A stretch of DNA of 57,429 nt from Chloroflexota bacterium (GCA_002710215.1 PAJQ01000001.1:60252-117680), one strand, 5' to 3'. Positions 8,302-16,890 are shown, counted from the first letter of the stretch. Made by a program: numbers and translations. Notes: generated by a model from the sequence alone, not told the origin.

Positions 8302-11241
8302 TCAGGCCAGCGAGTCTCGTAGCACCTCCACTATGTGCCGTGCCCGTCGCCCGGTGCCGTGCTCGATCTGTTGGCGGCAGGACACCCCCATCACCGCTAC
8401 TTCCCAGTCCTCACTCTTGGCGTTCACCGCCGGAAATAGGGCTTGGGCGCCGATGTCCATGGAAAGCTGGTAATGTTCCTTCTCGAATCCGAAGGACCCG
8501 GCCATGCCGCAGCAACCGGCGTTGATCAACTCTACATGGTTGCCCGGGGGTAACTTCAGCGCGGCCAAAGAACATGCAGTCCCCACCAGGGATTTCTGGT
8601 GGCAGTGGCCGTGGAACAGAATCCTTTTTTCAGCGTCCTTGAATTCAAGTTTCAGTTCCCCTTTTTCAGCCAGCATCGTCAAATACTCGTCGATCAAGAA
8701 GCTGTTCTCGGCCACCTTTTGGGCCTTTTCGTCTTTGACCAACTCGGGGTACTCGTCGCGGAAGGTCAGCAAACAGCTCGGTTCACAACCGATGATTGGT
8801 ATGCCTTGTTCGGCGTAAGGGTAGAGTAGGTCCACGTTGGCGCGGGCGTGGGCCGACGCTTCGTCCAACATACCCTTAGAGATCATGGGCCGGCCGCAGC
8901 AGCCGCCGTTGGCCAACACCACCCGGAGCCCAGCGGCCTCCAGTAACTCGACCGCAGCCTTCCCCACTTGTGGATAGTTGTAGTTCATGAAGGTGTCGTT
9001 GAACAGGACGACGGTGTTTTGCTTGGCGGAATTCCCACTTTCCTCCCTTTTTGGTAAAGGGGGACCGAGGGGGATTTCGTTTCGGGAGTTGAACCACTTG
9101 GGCAAGGTTTCTCTGGCGAAGGATGGCAGTGACCGGCGTGGATGAATCCCCAGGACCAGCCCGGCGAAAAACCTGCCGACTGGGTTTTGGGAAGCCCAGT
9201 TGGAAAATGGGGCGAACCGGCTGCCCCACTGATTAACCCGGTTGATGCGGCCGAAGATCTTGTTTCTGAATGGCAACCCGTTGGCTTGAAAGTAGTGGTC
9301 CAAAAACTGGTACTTGAGTTTGGCCATGTCCACGCCGGAGTCGCAGTCTGCTTTGCAACCTTTGCACTCAAGGCAAAGGTCTAGAGCGTCAAACAGCCGT
9401 CTGCTGGTCATTGTACCTTCCGGCAATACTCCCGACATAGCGGCCCGCAGCAGGTTGGCCCGTCCCCGGGTGGAGTGCTCCTCGTCTCTGGTTGCCATGT
9501 ACGAAGGGCACATGGTGCCCTCCAGCTTGCGGCAGGCGCCCATGCCGTTGCACATCTCCACGGCGCCGGCAAAGTCGGTGTCGATCGAAAAGTCCAACTT
9601 GGCCGGTATGGTCTGGGCGTGATAATCCGGCCCGTAACGCAGATTCTCGGTCATGGGCGGGCAATTGATGATCTTGCCGGGATTCATGATCCCTTGAGGG
9701 TCGAAAGTGTTCTTTAGTTCCTGGAATGCCCGGTATATCTCAGGGCCGAACATCTTCTCCGTGTAGACCCCCCGGACAATCCCGTCGCCGTGTTCGCCGC
9801 TCAGGGAACCGCCATACTCTTTCACCAGATCGCTGATCTCGTCGGCGATAGCGACCATGGTGGCCACGCCTTGCGAGTCTTTCAAGCTGACCAAGGGACG
9901 GATGTGCAGGCATCCCACGCTGGCGTGGCCGTAGTAGGCGGCCTCGGTGCCATGGCTGCGCACGATCTCATCGAACCGGCGCACGAAAGGTCCCAGATTC
10001 TCCGGGTCAACTGCCGTGTCCTCAACAAAAGGAAGGGGTTTGGCGTCGCCGTGGATGCTCATGAGCAACCCCAAGCCGCCCTTTCGCAGGTTCCAAACTC
10101 GGTTCTGATCGGTCGTGTCCAGCAGATTGACGCAGGCGTAGGCCAGGCGCTTGCCCTCGATGTCGTCTTTCAGGGAACGGGTTTTCGAGATTAACTCCGC
10201 TTCCGACTCGCCGTAAAACTCCACCGCCAGCAACGCCCCGGGGTCGCCTTCGATGAAGGACAGGTCCCCGGAGTGCCCCAGGGACTCCCGGGACCGTTGC
10301 AGCAGGATGTTGTCCATGACTTCGACCGAGGATGGGCTGTGTTTCAGCACCTCGACGATGGCTTCGCTGGCCTGCACGATGTCCGAAAAGTGCAGTATGG
10401 ACAGCGCCGTCATGGTGGGCCGGGGAACGAGGTTGATCTTGGCCTCGGTGACCACGCAAAGGGTTCCCTCGGACCCGACCACCATGCGTGTCATGTTGAA
10501 AGGATCGTCGCTTAAAAACTCGTCCAGGTTGTAGCCGCTGACCCGCCGCATGATGTTAGGGTAACGGGTCTTGATCTCTTCAAGGTTGTCCTGGGCGATG
10601 CGCCGGACGCCCCGGTATATGTCCGCTTCGAGCCCGTTTCCGCTCAGCTTGGCCTCCAGCTCGTGGGCTTCCAGGGTCCTGAAATGGGTCTGGGAGCCGT
10701 CGGTAAGTACGGCGTCTACCTCCAATATATGGTCCAGGGATTTACCGTAGATCACCGAGTGGGCGCCACAGGTGTTGTTGCCGATGCCCCCGCCGACACA
10801 GGCGCGGCTGGAGGTGGTGGGGTCGGGCGCGTACTGCAACCCATGAGGGGCAAGTTGCCGATTGAGTTGGTCGAGGACGATGCCGGGTTGGACCCTTGCC
10901 CAGCCTTCCTCCGGATTGATCTCCAGCACCTGGTTTAAGTATTTGCTGAAGTCGAGAACTATGGCATGGTTGACCGTTTGGCCAGCCAGGCTGGTCCCGC
11001 CGCCCCGGGGCAGCACCGGGATATTGTTTTGCCTAGCAACCTCCATCACCGCCAGCACGTCGTCCACGTTCCGGGGAATCACCACTCCCACCGGCTCCAT
11101 CTGGTAGATGCTGGCGTCGGTGCTGTACAGCACCCTGGAGAAGGGGTCGAAACGGACTTCTCCGGAGACCCTCTTTCGCAGTATATCCGCCAACTCTTCT
11201 CGTTCTCTGCCTTGGATCCGGTTCGCCGTGGTGGAGACCAT
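8302..11241 (-). CDS. FAD-binding and (4Fe-4S)-binding oxidoreductase (D-lactate/2-hydroxyacid dehydrogenase type)
   Basis: A roughly 979-residue fusion enzyme. Residues about 40-260 form an FAD-linked oxidase domain (PVLPRGGGTSLAGQTVN; VGGGIGNNTCGAHS), and about 270-530 the C-terminal FAD domain ending in SGEHGDGIVRG. A ferredoxin region follows (CNGMGACRKLEGTMCPS; CLECKGCKADCDSGVD), then a CCG cysteine-rich domain pair (GGCCGRP; GCEPSC; HGHCHQKS; NAGCCGMAGSFG). This layout is that of YdiJ-like dehydrogenases, which oxidise D-2-hydroxyacids and pass electrons to quinone or a carrier. The ATG at 11241 fits AGAGGTG; the GTG at 11247 is an alternative. A palindromic repeat is inserted in frame at 9031-9078. 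Confidence 0.92.
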   Translation of the reverse strand: MVSTTANRIQGREREELADILRKRVSGEVRFDPFSRVLYSTDASIYQMEPVGVVIPRNVDDVLAVMEVARQNNIPVLPRGGGTSLAGQTVNHAIVLDFSKYLNQVLEINPEEGWARVQPGIVLDQLNRQLAPHGLQYAPDPTTSSRACVGGGIGNNTCGAHSVIYGKSLDHILEVDAVLTDGSQTHFRTLEAHELEAKLSGNGLEADIYRGVRRIAQDNLEEIKTRYPNIMRRVSGYNLDEFLSDDPFNMTRMVVGSEGTLCVVTEAKINLVPRPTMTALSILHFSDIVQASEAIVEVLKHSPSSVEVMDNILLQRSRESLGHSGDLSFIEGDPGALLAVEFYGESEAELISKTRSLKDDIEGKRLAYACVNLLDTTDQNRVWNLRKGGLGLLMSIHGDAKPLPFVEDTAVDPENLGPFVRRFDEIVRSHGTEAAYYGHASVGCLHIRPLVSLKDSQGVATMVAIADEISDLVKEYGGSLSGEHGDGIVRGVYTEKMFGPEIYRAFQELKNTFDPQGIMNPGKIINCPPMTENLRYGPDYHAQTIPAKLDFSIDTDFAGAVEMCNGMGACRKLEGTMCPSYMATRDEEHSTRGRANLLRAAMSGVLPEGTMTSRRLFDALDLCLECKGCKADCDSGVDMAKLKYQFLDHYFQANGLPFRNKIFGRINRVNQWGSRFAPFSNWASQNPVGRFFAGLVLGIHPRRSLPSFARETLPKWFNSRNEIPLGPPLPKREESGNSAKQNTVVLFNDTFMNYNYPQVGKAAVELLEAAGLRVVLANGGCCGRPMISKGMLDEASAHARANVDLLYPYAEQGIPIIGCEPSCLLTFRDEYPELVKDEKAQKVAENSFLIDEYLTMLAEKGELKLEFKDAEKRILFHGHCHQKSLVGTACSLAALKLPPGNHVELINAGCCGMAGSFGFEKEHYQLSMDIGAQALFPAVNAKSEDWEVAVMGVSCRQQIEHGTGRRARHIVEVLRDSLA
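9031..9078. repeat. palindromic intergenic-type repeat inserted in frame in the FAD/Fe-S gene
   Basis: About 48 nt inside the coding region, with TCCTCCCTTTTTGGTAAAGG beside GGGACCGAGGGGGATTTC. It resembles the common 'TCCCCCTTTACCAAAGGGGGA' class of dispersed palindromes. It encodes NEIPLGPPLPKREESGNSA on the reverse strand, between the ferredoxin and CCG domains where a flexible linker is tolerated. The frame is kept (a multiple of three). Confidence 0.6.
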
Positions 11242-11260
11242 GGGCACCTCTTTGGGAGCG

Positions 11261-11290
11261 TTCAGCCTTCAGCTATCAGCGGTCAGCTTA
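11261..11290. repeat. GCTGACCGCTGATAGCTGA-type repeat, copy 1
   Basis: Reads TTCAGCCTTCAGCTATCAGC and then GGTCAGCTTA; its reverse complement contains GCTGACCGCTGATAGCTGA. A second, inverted copy is at 12759-12792. It lies in the 5' leader of the FAD/Fe-S gene, in the spacer shared with the divergent LLM gene. Confidence 0.7.
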
Positions 11291-11443
11291 TCGTAAACAT
11301 AGCAGGGCTTCAACCTCGCGGTGACTACGTTGCAGACCTTATTTGGTTAGGCTGAATTGTGGCGCTTCTTGGCCGGTGTTACACTGGGTTCTGCTTAGCA
11401 GATCAACCCGATACCGGTATGCAATTTAACCTGGAGACCCAGC

Positions 11444-12322
11444 ATGGAAATCGGCTTCTCATTGGCCAATAACCAGGGCATAGAAGATATACAGGCATTG
11501 TTGCAGATGGCCGTTCGGGCCGAGGAGTTGGGTTTCGAGTCGGTGTGGGCCAGCGACCACGTTTTCAATGCCGGCCACGTCTTCGAACGCATCGGCGATA
11601 AACCCTACTACGAGCCTTTAACCGTTCTCAGCTACGTAGCCGCCACCACCAAAAAGGTTTTGCTGGGCACCAGTGTCCTGGTCCTGCCTTACCACAACCC
11701 CATCAATCTGGCCAAGACAGCGGCAACGTTGGACGTGATGTCCGGCGGCAGGTTGGTGTTGGGCGTGGGAGTCGGAGCGGTGGAGAACGAGATGGAGGCC
11801 ATGGGCAGTCCCTTCGCCGAGCGGGGCGCCATAACCGATGAGAGCATCGCGATCATGAAAGAGCTGTGGACCCAACAAGACCCGAGTTTCCAGGGGAGGT
11901 TCCACAGTTTTTCCGGCATGAAGTTTTCCCCCAAGCCGGTGCAGAAGCCCCACATTCCCCTGGTGATCGGCGGCTCCAGCCGGGTGGCTATCCGCCGGGC
12001 GGCTCGCTCCGGAAACGGCTGGCACCCCACCGCGTTGCCACCCGAAGAATTAAGCGAGGGTATCCGCTATCTTGGCCGGCAAGCCGAGGCGGCCGGACGA
12101 GACCCGTCGGAGATTCCAGTGTCGGTCAGCGCGCCTTTGGGCGCCGGCCGTGCCGGCCGGTATTCCCTGGGTACCGAGCCCGGCGAGATTTTGGAAAAGG
12201 CGCGGACCTACCAGGACTTGGGAGTGGGAAGGCTGGTAGTATCCACCCCCAACTCTCGTAACGGAGAGGAGACGGCGCACGCCATGGAGATGCTGGCGCG
12301 GGAAGTGTTGCCCCAGCTATGA
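11444..12322 (+). CDS. LLM-class flavin-dependent oxidoreductase (F420/FMN, TIM barrel)
   Basis: A 292-residue luciferase-like monooxygenase-fold protein. It has the typical N-terminal strand (IGFSLANNQGIEDIQAL), SVWASDHVF with the catalytic-region Asp-His, LLGTSVLVLPYHNPINLAKT, and the GRLVLGVGVGAVENE loop that binds the cofactor. KPHIPLVIGGSSRVAIRRAA is the late phosphate-binding segment. Such proteins use F420 or FMN. It overlaps the next gene by 4 nt (ATGA), so the two are translationally coupled. The substrate is unknown; a second LLM gene is at 25733. Confidence 0.9.
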   Translation: MEIGFSLANNQGIEDIQALLQMAVRAEELGFESVWASDHVFNAGHVFERIGDKPYYEPLTVLSYVAATTKKVLLGTSVLVLPYHNPINLAKTAATLDVMSGGRLVLGVGVGAVENEMEAMGSPFAERGAITDESIAIMKELWTQQDPSFQGRFHSFSGMKFSPKPVQKPHIPLVIGGSSRVAIRRAARSGNGWHPTALPPEELSEGIRYLGRQAEAAGRDPSEIPVSVSAPLGAGRAGRYSLGTEPGEILEKARTYQDLGVGRLVVSTPNSRNGEETAHAMEMLAREVLPQL

Positions 12323-12744
12323 AAGTTGTTTTCGTGTGTAACGCCAATGTCGGCAGAAGCCAGGTTGCCGAGGCTTTGTTCACACAACTTTCCGGCGAAC
12401 TCGCAACGAGCGCGGGCACCCGCGCCGACGAGATTGTCGAAAGGACAAATCCGCCCAGCCGGAGTTTGGATGACGCGGGTAGCACCGCCATCCCATACAT
12501 GCTGGAACAGGGCGTCGACGTAAAGAAAAAACAGAGAAAACAGCTAACCCGGGAGATGGTCGAGGCAGCCGAAAAGGTTATCGTCATCGCCGACGAGGAT
12601 ACTTGGCCGGACTATCTTCGTGAAAGCGAAAAGATGATTGTCTGGAACATTCAAGACACCCGCGGTATGGGCCCTGATTCGGCCCGGCCGCTTTACGATG
12701 AGATCAATCGCCGAGTAGAGGAACTGGTCACAGAGGTGGGGTAA
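12319..12744 (+). CDS. low-molecular-weight protein-tyrosine-phosphatase / arsenate reductase-like protein
   Basis: A 141-residue LMW phosphatase fold. The P-loop C-x5-R-S is visible at the N-terminus as VFVCNANVGRSQVAEAL (Cys7, Arg13). The C-terminal general acid region reads NIQDTRGMGPDSARPLYDEI, where Asp in a D-P/T context is expected. Thioredoxin-coupled arsenate reductases of this family also need a Cys pair near residues 80-90; none is seen, so a phosphatase or an atypical ArsC is more likely. It overlaps the LLM gene by 4 nt. No ars gene is nearby. Confidence 0.8.
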   Translation: MKVVFVCNANVGRSQVAEALFTQLSGELATSAGTRADEIVERTNPPSRSLDDAGSTAIPYMLEQGVDVKKKQRKQLTREMVEAAEKVIVIADEDTWPDYLRESEKMIVWNIQDTRGMGPDSARPLYDEINRRVEELVTEVG

Positions 12745-12758
12745 CAATTCGTACCTGG

Positions 12759-12792
12759 CCGCTGATGGCTGACCGCTGAGAGCTGATAGCTA
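12759..12792. repeat. GCTGACCGCTGATAGCTGA-type repeat, copy 2 (inverted relative to copy 1)
   Basis: CCGCTGATGGCTGACCGCTG followed by AGAGCTGATAGCTA, just upstream of the ribosome site of the aminotransferase gene. It matches the reverse complement of 11261-11290 at most positions, so the two copies bracket the LLM-phosphatase pair. Confidence 0.7.
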
Positions 12793-12803
12793 AAGGAGAA
12801 ATC

Positions 12804-14183
12804 ATGGCAACCCATACCGAACCGGAAGTAAATGCACTGACAGAGTCGGCGCTGGAGCACCTGTGGGTGTACTTAAGAGAACCCAGCGACATGGCGGAGA
12901 AGGGCGAGCCCCAGATATTCGTCGAGGGTAAGGGTGTTCACGTTACCGACGCTCGGGGCAACGACTACATCGACGCCATGTCAGGCCTGTGGCTGAAGAA
13001 CGTGGGGTATGGGCGCCACGAGATCGCTGATGCGGCCTACGCCCAGATGCTTAAGCTGACCTACATGCCGTTGGGCACAACCAACGAACCGGCGGTTCTC
13101 CTGGCGGAAAAGATCGCCAGCATCACCCCCGGCGATCTGTCCCGGTGCTTCTTCACCAGTGGAGGATCGGAGTCGGTGGAGACAGCCATAAAGTTGTCGA
13201 GAGCCTACTTCAAGCGGGTGGGTGAGCCTACCCGGTACAAGTTCATCAGCCGTAAAGGATCCTATCACGGGGCGACCATGGGCGCTCTAGCCTTGGGTGG
13301 CACGCCGGGTTTTCCCAAGCAGGACTATGAACCTATGATGCCCGGTTTTTTCCACGGGCCTCAACCTCTTCCCTACCGCTGTGAGTATGGCGGAACAACC
13401 CCGGAGGAATGCGCCGAGCGGTGCGCCAATGCCATTGAGGACATCATCAAGTTCCAGGGTCCGGACACCGTGGCCGCAGTGGTTGCTGAGCCGGTTTCCA
13501 GTCCTTACGGGGCGGTGGTGCCTGGACCAAACTACTGGCCGATGCTGCGGGAGATATGCGACCGCTACGGCTGCCTGCTCATCGCCGATGAAGTCATTAC
13601 CGGCTTCGGGCGTACCGGCAAGATGTTCGCCTGCGAGCACTGGGACATCACCCCGGACATCATGACGGTGGCCAAGGGCATCACCAGCGGATATATACCC
13701 ATGGGCGGGGCCATCCTGCGTAAACCCATTGCCGACGCTTTCGTTGGTAGCCCGCAGGCAGCGTTCAAGCATGTCATCACCTTTGGAGGACATCCGGTGG
13801 CTGCGGCAGCCTCTCTGAAGAACATCCAAATCATGGAGGAAGAGGGCATGGTGGAGAACTCGGCTCGCATGGGCCGGTATCTCTTGGACGGTCTGGAGGA
13901 ACTGAAAGAGAAGCACCAGATCATCGGCGACGTCCGTGGATTGGGTTTGCTCTGCGGTATGGACATCGTCAAGGACCGGCAGACCAAGGAACCCTTCCCC
14001 GCCGACGCGAACCTGGGAGCGCGTCTCACCCAAGGATTTTCCGATAACGGAATCATCCTGCGGGGCGGGGACGCCATGAACATCGCCCCACCCCTATGCG
14101 TGACCGCCGGAGAGATCGACGAAATAGTTACCGTGTTCGACAAAGTAATCGCCCAAACCGCCCGCGACCTGGGAGCGGAGTAG
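12804..14183 (+). CDS. class III (omega-amino acid) aminotransferase
   Basis: A 459-residue PLP enzyme. Class III hallmarks are in order: GNDYIDAMSGLWLKNVGYGR, FFTSGGSESVETAIKLSRAY (PLP phosphate site), SRKGSYHGATMGALALGG, the Asp that contacts the pyridine nitrogen in LLIADEVITGFGRTGKMFA (Asp262), and the Schiff-base lysine in TVAKGITSGYIPMGG (Lys291). Similar proteins are beta-alanine, taurine or polyamine:pyruvate aminotransferases; the sequence does not settle the substrate. AAAGGAGAAATC precedes the ATG. The next gene, a 3-hydroxyacid dehydrogenase, is 27 nt downstream, so the two may handle an amine and its carbonyl or hydroxy product. Confidence 0.92.
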   Translation: MATHTEPEVNALTESALEHLWVYLREPSDMAEKGEPQIFVEGKGVHVTDARGNDYIDAMSGLWLKNVGYGRHEIADAAYAQMLKLTYMPLGTTNEPAVLLAEKIASITPGDLSRCFFTSGGSESVETAIKLSRAYFKRVGEPTRYKFISRKGSYHGATMGALALGGTPGFPKQDYEPMMPGFFHGPQPLPYRCEYGGTTPEECAERCANAIEDIIKFQGPDTVAAVVAEPVSSPYGAVVPGPNYWPMLREICDRYGCLLIADEVITGFGRTGKMFACEHWDITPDIMTVAKGITSGYIPMGGAILRKPIADAFVGSPQAAFKHVITFGGHPVAAAASLKNIQIMEEEGMVENSARMGRYLLDGLEELKEKHQIIGDVRGLGLLCGMDIVKDRQTKEPFPADANLGARLTQGFSDNGIILRGGDAMNIAPPLCVTAGEIDEIVTVFDKVIAQTARDLGAE

Positions 14184-14210
14184 GCGAGGCAAATCCAACG
14201 GGAGATTAAG

Positions 14211-15116
14211 ATGCCGCCAACTAAAGTTGGGTTTATCGGCCTTGGCCGCATGGGATTGCCCATGTCGTACCGGCTGCTGGCGGCTGGGTTCGACCTGACG
14301 GTGCATAACCGTAGCCAGGGTAAGGTTCAGGAGATTGCGTTGGCTGGAGCGTGGCCTGCTACGTCGGTGGCGGAAGTGGTACGGGAGGCCGAGGTTGTCC
14401 TGGCCTGCCTGCCCGATGTGGCGACTTCGGAAGAGATATTCCTGGGCGACGACGGCATCATAGCCAACTCCAAACCCGGCCAGGTTCTGGTTGACCACAG
14501 CACCGTGGGGATGGCGACCTCCAAGGCCTGCGCCGCCGCAGCCGAAGCCAAGGGTGCCTTCTTCCTGGACGCGCCCATAAGCGGGGGCACCGAGCGGGCC
14601 GCCGACGGTACTCTGGTCATCATGGCCGGAGGTCCAGCGGAGGCCTATCAGCGGGCTTTGCCATCCTTCGACGCCATGGGCACAACCGTTAGGCACATCG
14701 GTCCCACGGGCACCGGCACGGTGGTGAAGCTGGTCAACCAGCTTCTGGTGGGCATCCATTCGGTCGCCGCCGCCGAGGCCATGGTGGTGGGAGCAAATGC
14801 CGGGGCGGACCCGGCCCTGGTATTCGAGGTGGTCAATTCGGGGTGGGGGCACAGCTTCATGCTGGACCGTAACGCGCCGGTGATGCTGGACCGGGACTTC
14901 GATGGGGTCCGTACCCAGATCAAGGTGTTCCTAAAGGACATGGGTCTTATTCAGGACCTGACCAAAGAGTTAGGCGTTGAGATGCCGGGCGCGAATCTGG
15001 CATATAGCTTCGTCAAGCAGGCGGTGGACAAAGGATTCGGTGACATGGACGCCGCCGCCGCCGTGATGCTTCTGGAGGAACAGACTGGGTGTGTGGTGGA
15101 GCGGAAGCCTGCATAA
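14211..15116 (+). CDS. NAD(P)-dependent 3-hydroxyisobutyrate dehydrogenase-family protein
   Basis: A 301-residue beta-hydroxyacid dehydrogenase. The Rossmann GxGxxG is VGFIGLGRMGLPMS at the N-terminus; the substrate-binding signature FLDAPISGGTERA is at 118; the catalytic lysine lies in TGTVVKLVNQLLVG (Lys173) and a further conserved Lys in IKVFLKDMGL. Members oxidise 3-hydroxyisobutyrate, tartronate semialdehyde or similar. GGGAGATTAAG precedes the ATG, 27 nt after the aminotransferase stop, consistent with one transcript. Specificity cannot be read from the sequence. Confidence 0.92.
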   Translation: MPPTKVGFIGLGRMGLPMSYRLLAAGFDLTVHNRSQGKVQEIALAGAWPATSVAEVVREAEVVLACLPDVATSEEIFLGDDGIIANSKPGQVLVDHSTVGMATSKACAAAAEAKGAFFLDAPISGGTERAADGTLVIMAGGPAEAYQRALPSFDAMGTTVRHIGPTGTGTVVKLVNQLLVGIHSVAAAEAMVVGANAGADPALVFEVVNSGWGHSFMLDRNAPVMLDRDFDGVRTQIKVFLKDMGLIQDLTKELGVEMPGANLAYSFVKQAVDKGFGDMDAAAAVMLLEEQTGCVVERKPA

Positions 15117-15150
15117 CCGTCCGTTATTCGAAGACCATCGTCGCCGTTAG

Positions 15151-15954
15151 CTATGACCCCAATTCGTGGATGATCTCTGCCAGCCGCTTAACCCTTTCCG
15201 GGTCGATGAGGTTGCTGACGATTTCATCCCGCTTCAAACTGGTCCCCACGATAGCACCATCAGCCGATGCAAGTAGCCGGGCCGCGTTTGACTCGTTTAC
15301 TCCGCTTCCCACCAATAGGAATCCATCGGGCACCGCCTCCCGGACCACTGCCACGTCGGACTCCTCAGCGGGCTGTCCGGTGACCGGGCCGCTGACTATC
15401 AACCCATCGGCCAATCCCCGGTAGGTGGTCTCCTGAGCCATCTGGCCCAGGTCCTGGGGACCGACGGGGACTGCGTGTTTGACCAATACGTCGGCCAGAA
15501 TCTTCACCTCAACGCCCAGGGATCTGCGGTGGCGCAAAGTCTCGTAGGCATCTCCCTGGACCAGTCCCTCTTCGGCAGCCATGACCCCGTAGTGGACGTT
15601 TACCCGGATGAAGTCGGCGCCGGTAGTGGCCGCGACCGCCAGCGCGGACTTGGCGTCGTTACGCAGCATGTTCACGCCCACCGGAAGGTCAGCGCCTTGC
15701 TTTACCCGTGCCACCGCCAACGTCATCGCCGCCACGGTTTCGGGTTCCACCGAGCCTATGCGGAAGGGAACGTCCCCGAAATTTTCCACGATGATGCCGT
15801 TGGCGCCACCCTGCTCCAGAACCGAGGCCTCTTCTTGAGCCCGGTCTAACACCCAGCCCATGTCGCCTCCCCAACCGGGTGAACCGGGCAGGGACGGCAG
15901 GTGCACCACGCCGATGAGGACCTTGGGGGCTTTAAATAGTTGACCGATTGGCAA
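15151..15954 (-). CDS. BtpA/SgcQ-family protein
   Basis: A 267-residue TIM-barrel protein of the BtpA family. Family landmarks: VLIGVVHLPSLPGSP at the start, GANGIIVENFGDVPF, GVNMLRNDAKSALAVAAT, FIRVNVHYGVMAAEEG, and GLIVSGPVTGQP late in the chain. BtpA was named for photosystem I stability in cyanobacteria; SgcQ is in a sugar cluster; the enzymatic role is unknown. The start is TTG at 15954, one base after the MazF stop (TAAcTTG), with GAGAGG just upstream inside mazF. The gene is therefore the last member of the toxin-antitoxin transcript, an unusual setting. Confidence 0.88.
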   Translation of the reverse strand: MPIGQLFKAPKVLIGVVHLPSLPGSPGWGGDMGWVLDRAQEEASVLEQGGANGIIVENFGDVPFRIGSVEPETVAAMTLAVARVKQGADLPVGVNMLRNDAKSALAVAATTGADFIRVNVHYGVMAAEEGLVQGDAYETLRHRRSLGVEVKILADVLVKHAVPVGPQDLGQMAQETTYRGLADGLIVSGPVTGQPAEESDVAVVREAVPDGFLLVGSGVNESNAARLLASADGAIVGTSLKRDEIVSNLIDPERVKRLAEIIHELGS

Positions 15955-15955
15955 G

Positions 15956-16309
15956 TTACCTCTCCAGGTCGAGAATCAGTTTCAGGCGTTGGTCCACGGC
16001 GTCCATGTCCCGGTACGAAAGGCTGCCCAAAGTGCGAGTGATCATCCCTTGCTTGATGGTCCTGATCACGCCCGTGGCAACCGAAGGAAAAAGAAGGCCG
16101 GCCTCTTGCCAATCGGTGAGAAGCGAGTCTCCAGCCAAGATCCGGCCCGTGTTGCTGGTGACTGCGGCAGCGATTACCTCCCTGCGGCCTCTTTGGTATG
16201 AGTTCGAACTAATGAGAACAGCCGGACGCCGTTTGGCCCCCGTTTCCTCGCTGAACAAGAAATTTACCAGGACAACGTCACCCCGGCTAAAGGTTGTCGT
16301 AGGCCGCAT
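15956..16309 (-). CDS. MazF/PemK-family mRNA interferase toxin
   Basis: A 117-residue MazF-fold protein. Signature features: FSRGDVVLVNFLF at the start of the beta-barrel, AKRRPAVLISSN with the conserved RP, IAAAVTSN, and FPSVATGVIRTIKQGMI, where the catalytic-region Arg and the late Thr/Lys sit. The family cleaves single-stranded RNA at short sites. The ATG at 16309 lies inside the upstream antitoxin gene (23-nt overlap), so the pair is coupled. Function as a toxin is inferred from family and context. Confidence 0.85.
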   Translation of the reverse strand: MRPTTTFSRGDVVLVNFLFSEETGAKRRPAVLISSNSYQRGRREVIAAAVTSNTGRILAGDSLLTDWQEAGLLFPSVATGVIRTIKQGMITRTLGSLSYRDMDAVDQRLKLILDLER

Positions 16310-16778
16310 CCTTCTCGTTGTCCCAAAGCTCAGCTAGGACCGGATCTGCTTCCGCCGTCATGGCATCGACTGACCCAACGTCTTCCGGTATCATTAACCG
16401 CTCCAAGTCGTCCCGTCTGAATCTGCGGTGCCCCCCCGCGCCGACGCGGTAGGCCGCCAGTTGACCCTCGTTGATAAGCTTATACATGGTGCGTCTCGAA
16501 ACGCGAAGGTAACCAGCCGATTCATCGATGGTGTACCAGTCTTGGGAAGGCGGCGTGATTATAGCAACGTAATACCCGGAAGCGCCGAGACCTTTCTTTT
16601 CAACTCTCCCCAGTTCCTGAAGCCTAGCCAGCGCCAAGTTGAGGGATTCGGTGCTCAGGCCGGTTTCCGTCTGTAACTGGCTTTCAGTAAGGGTTTGGCC
16701 ACTCACCAAAGATTGCATCACAACCTCTAGCGAGTTACCATAAACACCTGCCTCAAAGTCTGCTGTTCCGCTATCCAT
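16287..16778 (-). CDS. antitoxin with winged N-terminus, excisionase-type HTH and acidic C-terminal tail
   Basis: A 163-residue DNA-binding protein upstream of the MazF gene. Residues about 15-70 look like a small winged-helix module (LTESQLQTETGLSTESLNLA, LARLQELGRVEKKG). Residues 80-130 are an excisionase/MerR-like HTH_17 (WYTIDESAGYLRVSRRTMYK, then GGHRRFRRDDLERL). The acidic tail DPVLAELWDNEKDAAYDNL is the kind that wraps a MazF dimer. AGGAG lies 6 nt before the ATG. The three-part build is larger than classical MazE. Autoregulation through the inverted repeat at 16836-16860 is inferred. Confidence 0.8.
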   Translation of the reverse strand: MDSGTADFEAGVYGNSLEVVMQSLVSGQTLTESQLQTETGLSTESLNLALARLQELGRVEKKGLGASGYYVAIITPPSQDWYTIDESAGYLRVSRRTMYKLINEGQLAAYRVGAGGHRRFRRDDLERLMIPEDVGSVDAMTAEADPVLAELWDNEKDAAYDNL

Positions 16779-16806
16779 TCGGGACTCCTAGTTCCACTGA
16801 TTGCAC

Positions 16807-16860
16807 ATTATAGCACATGATGGCATACTTCTACAAGAGGTTAACTCGTTCTCAACCTCT
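16807..16860 (-). promoter_or_regulatory. promoter and likely operator of the MazF toxin-antitoxin operon
   Basis: On the reverse strand a perfect TATAAT (16807-16812) is preceded by TGC, giving an extended -10, with TTGTAG (16831-16836) 18 nt further upstream. Inverted arms AGAGGTT (16836-16842) and AACCTCT (16854-16860) abut the -35. This is a typical place for antitoxin autoregulation, but binding is inferred only. Confidence 0.6.
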
Positions 16861-16890
16861 GTCCGAATTACCCCATGAATCCCAAGAGGC

